14,970 bases of DNA, taken from assembly GCA_003024985.2 (NCBI GenBank), contig PXIH01S0004930.1. One strand, given 5' to 3'. The notes beneath the pieces were generated by a model. The model ran no database searches, was not told the origin of the DNA, and saw only the letters and a list, made by a program, of their open reading frames with translations. The position numbers were made by a program, and so were the translations under genes. Of this stretch, positions 1 to 7,754 are shown piece after piece. The stretch's first letter is position 1. Each line of letters begins with the position of its first letter. The stretch comes from Euperipatoides rowelli. Taxonomy: Eukaryota > Onychophora > Udeonychophora > Euonychophora > Peripatopsidae.

Positions 1-635
1 AATATATTATCCCAAGTATGAGACGAAAACACAAACTAAACAACTTCCCCAGTTGAGACACAGGACAATATTAAATTAACATTTATAACCTTGTAATAAT
101 TTGGAAAGAAATGAAGTGAACTAGCTGAATTTTAGTGAAACAAAAATAGGAATTTATTTACGAAGCATGACTTCAACAGGAATAAGAATCTTTACAGCAG
201 ACATGTCAGTACAGAATGAATTAAATAAATGAAAATTATTTACCACACAACAATGAATTTGTGAGATGCAGGTCACCACCTATTAAAAGGTTATCACCTT
301 GACTGGGCAAATAACACACCAATACTAAACTTGAAGCAAAAATAAGATAAAGGCTATCGGGTGGACCTTTAAATATGAAATGAATCTACTGTATATAATA
401 AAAAAGGTGAAGTGACCTCTGACGACCCACGATGACAATTCCTGCCAACCTGCCATGCTCTATGAGAGAGAGAAAGAAATTCCGGCTGCTCCTTATTCCG
501 GAATCATTAGCATGTTAGCCGGTCACCACTAAAGTCACCTTTCCCATTACATTAACCCACCCCAATCATCTCCTCCCACTTCAAAAGTTAACCATCTTAG
601 TTCTTTCTTCCCCATTCCCTACCCCATCACTTCAG
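1..635. other. No gene seen; probably partly LINE 3' flank
   Basis: All six frames are broken and no splice-flanked conserved peptide is visible. The part from about 400 to 635 lies directly downstream (minus strand) of the LINE coding remnant and is somewhat more GC-rich, so it may be that element's 3' untranslated region. I could not locate a 3' end or target-site duplication. A GAGAGAGA run lies near 466. Confidence 0.3.
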
Positions 636-1192
636 CTACTGCCATAATTCTGTCTCTATCCCCCTTAAGCTTATCGCAATATAACAGTAGCCTATATGTT
701 TTAAATTTTCAACCTCCTTCCCACATAACCTACATATAATATTACCATCCCCATCCCAATATTTTAAACACCCTGCCTGAAATAATAATTCACTCCCGCT
801 ATCATTCCCATACAAAGCTCCTTTTTCCCCAATACAACCCTTATTTCTATACATATCTAATATTTTCTTCTTAAAAATCACATCACTCCACTTAACCCTT
901 TCATTTTCTTTTATATTTTTTTTGTAATTCCTTACACCAAATCACATTATCTATATTAGGCTACTCGTCAACCTTCTTGAATCCTCCTCCCATAAACCTA
1001 AATTTATAGGTACTAATCCTTTCCCCATCCACTTTCTTAGCCAAACACAATATTCTTTTAATCCATTTAGTCTTTTTACTCCTCGTCATACTCTACCCTA
1101 AATACCCATTTACACACCTTGTTATCATTCATCAATTGCATTCTACCAAATCTTTTTAATTTAACTCTAGCCTCTCTACTCTCAAAATTACT
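636..1192 (-). pseudogene. 5'-truncated non-LTR retrotransposon (LINE) ORF2 C-terminal remnant
   Basis: Read on the minus strand, three consecutive frames give a continuous LINE-like C-terminal tail. Frame one (1192 to about 1076) holds REARVKLKRFGRM and NKVCKWVFRVEY. Frame two (about 1079 to 975) holds KTKWIKRILCLAKKVDGE and TYKFRFMGGG. The last segment (881-636, continuing an open frame from just upstream) holds SDVIFKKKILDMYRNKG, then GSELLFQAGCLKY, then ICRLCGKEVENLKHIGYC. That last motif, C-X2-C-X8-H-X3-C, resembles the zinc-binding CCHC-like tail that follows the reverse transcriptase and linker in many animal LINEs (C-X2-C-X8-H-X4-C). Frameshifts and in-frame stops separate the segments, so it is dead. 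There is no reverse transcriptase core, and coding similarity fades near 1200, as in a 5'-truncated LINE copy. The clade is not resolved. Confidence 0.6.
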
Positions 1193-1202
1193 CTATTTAT
1201 TC

Positions 1203-1790
1203 AAGTGGAACACTAGCGCCAGCCCATATGAAACAAGGAGGTTAGAAGATCAGATTTGGAAGTAATGATGTAAAATATAGGCTTGATGAGTTTATGGATA
1301 CCGTAGTTTAGGTATTCTTTAGAAATGTAGGCTAGTAGAATTGTATATTTATATGTGGTTGAATATTTAAATAAAAAAATAAATAAAAATAAATAAATAG
1401 CCTAAATAAAAAAAAAATTGAAAAAAAAAAAGCACGACATGCTTTTACCATACATTAAACAATGACTTAGTTATAAGAATAAAAAGATCATCGGTGATGG
1501 ACAATGTATAACTAAATTTGTTAAAACATATCGTAGAAAAACATTTCCATAAAGTAATTTTAAATAAATGACTGTTCAACTTCTCTCGGACTATCGTAAC
1601 GTTAAAATCGTAGAAGTTTAACTACTTTCTCTTTTTTTTCCGCACTTTTCATTCCCTTATTTTTATTCTGAAATAAATGGATAGTCGGGTGTATATTGCG
1701 AACCCTGTTATTTCAAACAAATGATCGTGCAATTTGAAAAAGTGATAATTCTTAAATTACGTTATTCCAAAAACATATAAATTCATGAAG
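1203..1790. other. AT-rich stretch, no gene seen
   Basis: No conserved peptide on either strand. It holds an A-rich low-complexity tract at about 1360-1431 with AAAT-type repeats and long A-runs. Otherwise I see only scattered AT-rich unique-looking sequence. Confidence 0.4.
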
Positions 1791-1791
1791 G

Positions 1792-1852
1792 GCGCTCACT
1801 AGACTAAAACTAAATAAAGATTAAAAAGTGCTCACTAGACTAAAACTAAATG
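1792..1852 (+). repeat. Two-copy direct repeat, 36-bp period
   Basis: GCGCTCACTAGACTAAAACT.. at 1792 recurs at 1828 as GTGCTCACTAGACTAAAACT.., each followed by AAAT. One base differs in about 24. A shorter echo, GGCGCTCA, occurs near 1968. This looks like a recent local duplication. Confidence 0.75.
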
Positions 1853-1865
1853 ACTTAAAAGAATT

Positions 1866-2100
1866 TAAATAAAATATAAGAAAAAAAAAAACATCTTTTA
1901 AATACCACACTTTTATCTTAAATGCCCCAAAAATTAGAAATACTGTAATTGAAAATAAAAGCCTGGGGCGCTCATACAATATTTTTAAGCCCCCCCCCCC
2001 CATGCTTTTGTTTTTAGTTATTTTCTACATTTTAGAGCATTTTATATAAAAAGTGTGGTACTGTTATTTTAAAAATGTTTTTTTTACTAGATTTTATTAC
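1866..2100. repeat. Long imperfect inverted repeat (foldback), about 235 bp
   Basis: The left arm is 1866-1937 and the right arm about 2025-2100. The right arm reverse-complemented aligns with the left over about 70 bp. Shared blocks are TAAAAT, the A-run plus CAT, TACCACACTTTT, and AAATG.cCC/CTC..AAAA..TAG. The central spacer (about 87 bp) holds the 12-C run at 1990-2001. No target-site duplication could be set with confidence. It could be a MITE or a local inverted duplication; a transcript across it would form a long imperfect stem. Confidence 0.55.
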
Positions 2101-2420
2101 ATAGGCTATGCAAAATACATTAATTTCTCCTTTACTTGTCTAATATCCAACTATGCTTATGATAGCTGTGATTTTTTTTATGATGTCATCAAAATGGAAG
2201 CAATTACCAAAATTTAGCCTCTAATTAGATATTAATTTAAATTAACTTAATTACTGTGCAGAAATTCGGTTCAACTAATTTAAAATGACTAATTTAATAA
2301 AGTGTCTGTATCTCAGACTCAACAAAATTTGACAGCTCCAAAACAGCCAATCATAGGACGGCTTGCATTATCTCTGCAGTAAAGTGCATTATTTTAGTTA
2401 TTATTTATTTCTTAATATGC
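2101..2420. other. No gene seen
   Basis: AT-rich sequence with stops in every frame. The only structure noticed is scattered ATTAATTTAAATTAA-type repeats near 2230. Confidence 0.4.
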
Positions 2421-2430
2421 TTTAATATTT

Positions 2431-2530
2431 ATGTTGGACTTAGGGTAAGTATGTGGTTAAGGTTAGAGCTCCTTTAATTTGCTATTATATTCATGTTGGA
2501 CTTGGGGTCAGTTTAGGGTTAAGGTTAGAG
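2431..2530 (+). repeat. Two-copy tandem repeat, about 62-bp period
   Basis: ATGTTGGACTTAGGGT at 2431 and ATGTTGGACTTGGGGT at 2493 each end in GGTTAAGGTTAGAG (first copy near 2455-2468, second near 2518-2530). A weaker ATGTTGGATCT echo lies near 2563. The TTAGGGTTAAGGTTAG core resembles degenerate telomere-like sequence, but two copies are not evidence of a telomere. Confidence 0.65.
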
Positions 2531-2823
2531 ATCGTCTATCACTCTAAATTATGCTGAAGGAAAATGTTGGATCTGAGAACTAGACGTTTGCTTATTTTAA
2601 TCTTATTTTAATTTATTTGTTCAAATAAACTATTCAATAAAAAATTATTAATTACTTTTTTTGTTTTAAAATAAAGTTTATAAAGCATATCAGTTCCAGT
2701 CTGCATTTTGTTCTTAATAAATTTTGCGGCTCTATAAAAAATAGCCATAGACTTGTCTGCACCGATATATACTGTACAAAACATAGCCTAATAGGGCTGC
2801 ATTATTAGGAGATTTTAACAAGG

Positions 2824-3101
2824 AAAACATTTATAATGTTTTAACCCTAACTGTCCTACTTTGAAATCACAGGATTTATATTGTAGGCTACACAGTTTCA
2901 ACTAATTGGAGCAGATTGCCGTTTGTTATATCACTCCCACATCCTCACGCCCCCCCCCCCTCTATTTATATTTAAGATTCCTGTAATCCTTTTCTGTAGA
3001 AAACAATATTTTAACCCTTAACTGTCTGAGTTTAAAATTAAAGGATTTATCATTTTTAACTGATTGGAGCAGATTGCTGGTGGTGACCCTCCCCCCCCCC
3101 C
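2824..3101 (+). repeat. Diverged direct duplication, about 170-bp period, each copy ending in a C-run
   Basis: Unit A (about 2824-2960) and unit B (about 2999-3101) share AAAACA..T, TTTTAACCCT(T)AACTGTC, AGGATTTAT, then AACTRATTGGAGCAGATTGC, then a run of 11 Cs. Unit A carries extra sequence (GTAGGCTACACAG) in the middle. The conserved end makes this a likely repeat-family unit rather than chance. Confidence 0.7.
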
Positions 3102-3104
3102 TTC

Positions 3105-3855
3105 CATGTCACTGTGGTAGGAATTGTAATGCGGGTTTCCACCCTTATGTAGGCATGCACATGACATTACAATTCTACATTCACACAACTGCAGTGCCTA
3201 TAATACACAACTATGCAAGTTGTAATCAAACTGTACCGTACTAAGAATTACTAAGAATTGCGGTAGTTAGCCACATTATGTAAGGCTATATTCAGTGTGT
3301 TCATAAAATATCTCCTAACGAAAAATCATTTAAAACAGAACAGATAGCAATGGACATTATGCGGTCGTTAACGTAGGAGAGCTCAAAGTATTATTACAAT
3401 TTTAATACACCTCTAACTTCAAAATAAATCATTTCTGGCGTAGGAAAATGTTAAAAATAAATTGTCATTCTCATTTTTTTTTAATAAAAAGCAAGAAACT
3501 AAAAGTAAACCTTATTTTGAAGATGTAAACATGTGGGGCGTACTAAGGGGGGAGCGGTCTACCCCGGGTACCACCATAGGGGTGAGGGTGGCAAAAAAAA
3601 GTCATCTTGTACTGTAATGTTTGATTTTCATTCTAATAGATTATTTTCTCGGCAATTTTTTGTTCTCGACTTTTTATGTTAAGTACCATATCTCATTAAT
3701 TTGACAACAGCCAAAAAAAAAAAAAAAAAGATTATCAAAATGTTAGTGAAGTGAAGTGGGATGTCAAAAGTGACTTCAGCCCCGTGTACTAAAGTTATGG
3801 TACTCCTCTGTAAACACGAAAAGAAAAAAGAGGAAATAAATAATAATTTAACCAT
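3105..3855. other. No gene seen; small hairpin, short repeat and a GC-rich patch
   Basis: TAGGAATTGTAATG (about 3118-3131) pairs with CATTACAATTCTA (about 3165-3177) as an imperfect hairpin. ACTAAGAATT is doubled at about 3239-3258. The patch at 3535-3600 (GGGGCG..GGGGGGAGCGG, then CTACCCCGGGTACCACC) is far more GC-rich than its surroundings and looks like a fragment of a dispersed repeat, but I cannot name the family. An A-run lies near 3713-3729. Confidence 0.4.
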
Positions 3856-3861
3856 TATAAA

Positions 3862-3882
3862 TTATTTATTTATTTATTTATC
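3862..3882. repeat. (ATTT)n microsatellite, LINE tail
   Basis: About five ATTT units on the plus strand, read as (AAAT)n on the strand of the LINE remnant. It sits at the 3' end of that element. Confidence 0.75.
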
Positions 3883-4190
3883 ATAATCAGCAGAGCCTTC
3901 ATATCAATGATCCTCCAGGCCCTTGTCACATAGTCCCATCAACAACATAATATAGGCCTACACCAATCAAATTAAAAATATAAAAACAATATAAAACTAA
4001 CAATATAAATATAAAATTCTTTTCTAAAATCAACTAAATTGTCATCAAGTCTTAGATCGTTGGGTAGACTAGTCCAGTAATTTGGCCCTGTCCCATAAAT
4101 GATCTGGAGCCAAATAGCCTAAGGGATTTAAAGCTTTAGACCCTTACACATTGATAGTCTGGTAGCCGTGGTAGGTACTTTATGATCATG
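3862..4190 (-). pseudogene. 3' end of a LINE retrotransposon with (AAAT)n tail
   Basis: On the minus strand, 4106 to 3972 reads open as GTGPNYWTSLPNDLRLDD, then NLVDFRKEF, then a hydrophobic tail and a TAA stop at 3974-3972. The pattern G-P-x-x-W-x-S-L-P-x-x-L-R ... F-K/R-x-x-F is the typical extreme C-terminus of CR1/L2-like LINE ORF2 proteins. Upstream (4190-4107) a shifted frame gives SLRLFGSRSF, consistent with the preceding block after a frameshift near 4092. Downstream of the stop is a short 3' region ending in a repeated ATAA/AAAT tail at 3883-3862, where such elements end. The copy lacks everything upstream of this tail and is dead. Clade assignment is tentative. Confidence 0.6.
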
Positions 4191-4194
4191 TGAG

Positions 4195-4239
4195 GTAAAT
4201 TTTAATAAGGATCTCAAATAGTTTCTTATTAAAATTTAC
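4195..4239. repeat. Perfect 15-bp inverted repeat with 15-nt loop
   Basis: GTAAATTTTAATAAG (4195-4209) and CTTATTAAAATTTAC (4225-4239) are exact reverse complements, separated by GATCTCAAATAGTTT. It lies just beyond the 5' limit of the LINE fragment. Perfection in decayed DNA suggests a recent origin or a transposon end pair, but it is AT-rich and short. Confidence 0.8.
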
Positions 4240-4259
4240 TTAATAAAGAAATAAATCAT

Positions 4260-4744
4260 TTTACTGTACTATGAAAAAATAAATAATAATTATAGTCCAG
4301 TTACATTTCTGTAGTCCATTAAGAATGTTTAATTAAAAAAAAAAAAAAAGTAAATTCTTTCTGGTAAATTTTATGTAAGAAAATCAAATGAATATAAATT
4401 CAAGTTATTACTCTGGAGTTTATTTGTTTACTTTGGAAAGTGATGAAATAACTCCCACTGAGTTTTGATTTCAGACTTTATAATGTTGTTTGTGTAGGTA
4501 TCATTACAAATTGTAAGCCATTTAATCTGGCGATATTAAAAATAGAATAATAAAAAAAATCTGTGGGTAAAATTTCTAGAATACCACCGTTTGGTTATCA
4601 TTGTAAATAAATAAACTTTGTACTTGCAGACCAAGTTTCCCACGCCTACATTAAGATTTAATAAAATATTCATCACCTGTTGTAAAATATTTAGTTTGAA
4701 AACATTTTTTCTATTAGCCTAGCTTCATTTATGTACCCTATATG
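4260..4744. other. Intron-like AT-rich stretch, no gene seen
   Basis: I looked here for the exon that should precede the SMP exon (normally ending near VEWLN) and saw none. It contains a 14-A run near 4336 and no recognisable repeat. Confidence 0.4.
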
Positions 4745-4882
4745 TTCATTATTCTAGTGGAGTCGCTAAGGTGGAAGATGAAGAAGGGGGACGGGGAGCC
4801 CCTTCCAATTTTGGCCGAAATTAGGGTCATTGTAACAAGGGGTGTTAGGGAGTCCCGGCTGAAAAAAGTTTCAAAACCACTG
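4745..4882 (-). mobile_element. hAT-type terminal fragment
   Basis: On the minus strand it begins at 4882 with CAGTGGTTTTGAAACTTTTT, continues with CAGCCGGGACTCC and then a GC-rich stretch ending with CCTTAGCGACTCC. CAGTGGTTYTCAAACTTTTT is the classic terminal sequence of several animal hAT (Charlie-like) elements. The bases outside the end are ACCTATTG, but no matching 8-bp copy was found on the other side. So this is one end, or a very short MITE with a decayed second end near 4755 (TAGTGGAGTCG). A 61-codon open frame covers it on the plus strand, but I consider that non-coding. Confidence 0.5.
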
Positions 4883-5010
4883 ACCTATTGTGTCAATTTT
4901 TTTAGGAAAATGCTAGTTAAAATATGAATAATTTATTTAGCCTATATGCTGTTATACAATATATATTTACTCTTTTATAAGATCTATATATTTAATAAAT
5001 TCTTATTTTT

Positions 5011-5020
5011 ATTTTGATAG
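5011..5020 (+). promoter_or_regulatory. Splice acceptor of the E-Syt-like exon
   Basis: ATTTTGATAG, preceded by further T-rich sequence from 5001. It places the first coding base at 5021 and opens a stop-free frame that matches the SMP family at once. Confidence 0.75.
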
Positions 5021-5158
5021 ATAATTAACCAGATGTGGCCTTATATTAATACTTATGCCTATGATTTAGTAAAAAACAAGATAGAACCAGTCGTTCGGCA
5101 GAGCCTACCTTCTTATCTGCAGGCGTTCCGCTTCGAGACCATCGTCCTAGGAGACAAT
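5021..5158 (+). CDS. Internal exon of an extended synaptotagmin (E-Syt)-like gene, SMP domain
   Basis: One exon of 46 codons, open throughout and phase 0 at both ends. A T-rich tract ending in TTTTGATAG precedes it and a good donor, AAT|GTAAGA, follows. Readable motifs in order are NQMWPYINTY (residues 3-12), KIEPVVRQSLPSYLQAF (20-36) and FRFETIVLGDN (36-46). This order (WPY helix, then IEP.VR, then LPSYL..F.F..I.LGD) is characteristic of the start of the SMP domain in extended synaptotagmins, which tether the ER to the plasma membrane and carry glycerolipids between them. The second half is rich in G/C-ending codons (CAG GCG TTC CGC TTC GAG ACC ATC GTC), unlike the AT-rich flanks, which suggests purifying selection. 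Family members continue with P...GVKVY, and the exon before normally ends near VEWLN; I found neither here. Adjacent introns therefore probably extend beyond or across most of the window. The paralogue is unresolved. A plant-type synaptotagmin or tricalbin is less likely given the animal repeat content. Confidence 0.85.
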
Positions 5159-5166
5159 GTAAGAAA
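5159..5166 (+). promoter_or_regulatory. Splice donor of the E-Syt-like exon
   Basis: GTAAGAAA directly follows codon AAT. It is close to the metazoan GTRAGT consensus and matches the point where family similarity stops. Confidence 0.8.
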
Positions 5167-5500
5167 TAAATATTTATTAATTTAAGTTAATATTCAGCCT
5201 TATTAAAAGAAACCGTTTAAATAAATCATGAAAATAAGTCATTACAATTAGTTCTTAAGATTTTTATTATGTCTTTTTTTTTTTTTTTGTAGTTATTGTT
5301 TGTGTGCTTAAATTGCATTGTTTGCTGATATTTTATATCAATTTACCGTAATAAGACTTATGGTGTTGCTCAATTGTATAATTGGTTCATGAAATAAATA
5401 TTATGGTAATAAATATTATGGAATAAATATTTTGGTCACTTAAAAAAAGCAACTACCAAACTTAAGTGACCGATTCTATAAAATACTAATAGTAGGCTAG
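5167..5500 (+). other. Intron sequence downstream of the E-Syt-like exon
   Basis: AT-rich, with a T-run at about 5275-5290 and a short tandem repeat AATAAATATTATGG / AATAAATATTATGG / AATAAATATTTTGG at about 5394-5436 (period 15-16). No further exon seen. Confidence 0.5.
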
Positions 5501-5501
5501 T

Positions 5502-5744
5502 CAGGGCCTTTCAGAGAAATTTGAAGCCCAGGGTAAACGATATTTGCGAGGCCCTTGAAAATTGAAAAATGAAAAAATGTAATTTTAATGAGTTTTTTTT
5601 TTAATAGTCACTTTATTAAACATTAATTGGTAAGCTTAGTTCCCGCAGATCGAGGCCCCTCAATAAAAAATTGAGGCCCCTAAGATTATGGAGGCCCAGG
5701 GACAACAGCCCCCTTACCCCCTTCTTCCCCTCTGTTAGGGGCCG
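5502..5744. mobile_element. Probable small MITE with imperfect terminal inverted repeats
   Basis: The left end is CAGGGCCTTTCAGAGAAATT and the right end, reverse-complemented, is CGGCCCCTAACAGAGGGGAA. The GC-rich ends and GAGGCCC(C)T motifs repeated inside contrast with the surroundings. CCTCAAT and ATTGAGG form a perfect 7-bp hairpin near 5656-5674. Candidate 8-bp flanks AGGCTAGT and ATAGTAGT agree at only five positions, so boundaries and superfamily are uncertain. There is no coding capacity. Confidence 0.4.
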
Positions 5745-6095
5745 ATAGTAGTAACTTATTGCCATTTAGAAAATATTTACTTTCAGTGCTGAGATTAATT
5801 TCCAATTGTAACAATAGATGGCATCACAGTTAAATGTTTGTAAATAGTCAAGATTAGGAAAACTAAATATTGTGTTATTTTTTAGGCGGCAGTTTTTTCT
5901 TCTATTAACATATAGCTTGCTATACCTAACTATTTGACAGAAAATGGAAGTAATACTAAAATAGGTTTTATAATAATTTTGAGAAATAACCTGATGAAGT
6001 TTATAAACAAGGAAATTATTTTGTGGTTAAAAATATGAAAAGGAAAAAATTTTTAAAGGAATTTGTCTCATTTAAAAAAAATTAATTGCGATGAA
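5745..6095. other. Intron-like stretch, no gene seen
   Basis: The block AGCTTGCTATACCTAACTAT at about 5913, followed by TTGACAG, recurs in slightly changed form inside the MITE at 14053-14098. That is the only repeat relation I could see. Confidence 0.35.
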
Positions 6096-6520
6096 TCAGT
6101 TTTCAGGGTTGTAGTCCTCAAGGCCAGGTCTGGCCTCGAGAGATCTCGAGGCCAATGGAACTTGGCCTTGGTCTCGCTTCGGTCTTTTATCTAAAGTTGT
6201 AAGCCTTGATCTTGACCTTGAAATTTTATTATAACATGGACTTGGTCTTGGCCTTGCTAGTTTACTAAAGTTTCGAGCCTTGCACTTGGCCTCTGAATTT
6301 TAATATTGGCCTCGCTGTTTAATTAAAATTTATAGCCATTTAACTGTTAGACAGTGACACGTTAATTGTAAATAATTAAGACTAGCTGTAAACACTGTTC
6401 AATAGAATGAAGAAACTAAGCCACCAACAGCTATTTAAGCTCCAAAATATCCCTTATTTTTGTCATATAGCGATGACAATCTTATGGACATGAGCAGCCA
6501 GTTTCACCAAGAACTGTATT

Positions 6521-6729
6521 CTGGAGTATTTTGATGAGATTGCTAAAGTTTCAATCACTCATCACTCACCAGAAACATCGTGGAAATTATTTAAAAAAAT
6601 CCAAAATATGCTATTTTATCTCCCTTATTAGAAAAAGTATTTTTTATCCCAGCAACATCTGCTCCTGTAGACAGGGTTTTCAGCCATGTCGTCCTGTTTA
6701 TGTTCCCCCATAGAACCCGTTTTGGGTGA
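6521..6729 (+). pseudogene. hAT transposase C-terminal (dimerisation domain) fragment
   Basis: From 6521 one frame reads LEYFDEIAKVSITHHS then ETSWKLFKKIQNM. From about 6604 the next frame reads KYAILSPLLEKVFF then IPATSAPVDRVFSH then FPHRTRFG and a TGA stop at 6727-6729. The order (L..Y..E..., then P..W, then P.L..L...V..IPATSAPVERVFS, then R..) is the hallmark of the hATC dimerisation region, with IPATSAP..RVFS the signature. One frameshift near 6600 separates the halves, and the last part stops before the usual L..L.FL.CN ending. The DNA-binding and catalytic RNase-H-like portions are absent. Its location between matched hAT ends shows it belongs to that element. Confidence 0.85.
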
Positions 6730-6749
6730 TTAAATACTTTCTGAGACTA

Positions 6750-7478
6750 GGTTTTTTTAAAAATCTCCGAGTTCTTGGAGAACTATAGAGAATGCTCTGA
6801 ATCTGGAGAAGTCGGATTTTAAAAAAATCGGAAATTCTCTATTGCGGATTTTAATAATCTCTGACGAACTCAGAGAACTATCAGAGAAGTCTCTAACTTT
6901 TCCAAGAAAAAGCATCGGGATACGGAGAAATACCCACAATGCATTGTAACACAATCAAAATCCAAAATGGAGGAAAATAAACTTTATTGAAATTTATGTG
7001 TGTCAAATATTGATGCAACTGGTCTAACCTATGTCTAGCCACTACTTCCTCTACATAATTTTCTTATTTTGACTCGATGAGATCTTTTACAATTACGATG
7101 ACTATTTTTTAAATGCTGAAAATGAATTGTTTCCAGTCAATGAGATAGCAATAGCTACCATCTATGTCTTGGTTGCATAGATAGCAAGCATCTCTTTAAA
7201 TGGATAACACAGACATCACATGTACGAATGCTGCCACTGACTTTTTTTTTCTGTCTGACAGTAGTCCTTTAAAAGCACCTTCAGGTGATAATTTAGCCAA
7301 ATTTAGATTTTTAACGGATTTTTTTTTACTGTATGATTTTTCTCCTTTCATCTCCATCTTTTATTTCTCTGTTAGCATATTTTAATAATCTCGGACTCCG
7401 TCTCACTCAGTTTATATTTGTTAGTTCTCCGTGACGTACAATTTCTCGGAGCTCGAGCTCGGAGATTTTTAAAAAACG
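6750..7478. mobile_element. Foldback/MITE element, TA target duplication, nested in the hAT copy
   Basis: The left end is GGTTTTTTTAAAAATCTCCG and continues with AG..CTTGGAGAA. The right end, reverse-complemented, is CGTTTTTTAAAAATCTCCGA and continues with GCTCGAGCTCCGAGAA. Both ends are flanked by TA (6748-6749 and 7479-7480), as in Tc1/mariner-type insertions. A second motif pair, ATTTTAATAATCTC, occurs inside each end (near 6848 and 7379). The interior has T-rich low-complexity stretches and no transposase. The two-base duplication alone is weak, but matching ends and containment inside the hAT element support the boundaries. Confidence 0.65.
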
Positions 7479-7754
7479 TAGCCAAAGTATACATTAAATG
7501 TAAAACCCATGCAGGCCTAATTAAGTTTATTCTTTGCTCTTTAAAAAAAATAAAAGTTTATTTTATATATTGGCTTGGTCTTTGTCTTGATCTTATCTTA
7601 AACTGAGTGTTCTTGGCCTTGATCTTAATCTCTTGAAGCCTATGGTATTGACTGTGGCCTTATTATTGAAACCAACAGCCTTGATCATGGCCTTGGTCTT
7701 GAGATTACATATCTTGACAACAACATTGTCAGTTTTAATTGAGCCTTTGCTGTT

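Larger units (their letters stand above)
6096..7736 (+). mobile_element. hAT-superfamily transposon with exact 8-bp target-site duplication, internally decayed
   Basis: The left end at 6104 reads CAGGGTTGTAGTC. The right end, reverse-complemented from 7728, reads CAATGTTGTTGTC; 10 of 13 bases match. Directly outside are identical 8-bp copies of TCAGTTTT (6096-6103 and 7729-7736), the target duplication length expected of hAT elements. Both subterminal regions (about 6115-6335 and 7568-7712) are full of degenerate CTTGGCCTTG / CTTGATCTTG motifs, like the repeated transposase-binding motifs known near hAT ends. Inside is a frameshifted piece of hAT transposase (6521-6729). A second element (6750-7478) is inserted between the transposase relic and the right end. 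Without it the hAT copy is only about 0.9 kb, so most of the transposase gene has been deleted. Confidence 0.85.

Noticed and set aside
1821-2003. 60-codon minus-strand open frame starting in MGGGGLK
   Set aside because: The glycines come from the 12-base C-run and the rest is AT-rich; it lies within the long inverted repeat.
2445-2530. Telomere-like TTAGGGTTAAGGTTAG
   Set aside because: Only a few degenerate hexamers inside a two-copy repeat; no uninterrupted telomeric array.
4742-4927. 61-codon plus-strand open frame just upstream of the SMP exon
   Set aside because: It coincides with the GC-rich hAT terminal fragment. The peptide does not resemble the segment that precedes the SMP exon (VEWLN-type ending), and no splice donor fits.
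7200-7385. 61-codon plus-strand open frame in the foldback element
   Set aside because: Phe/Ser/Asp-rich sequence from T-runs with no transposase signature.
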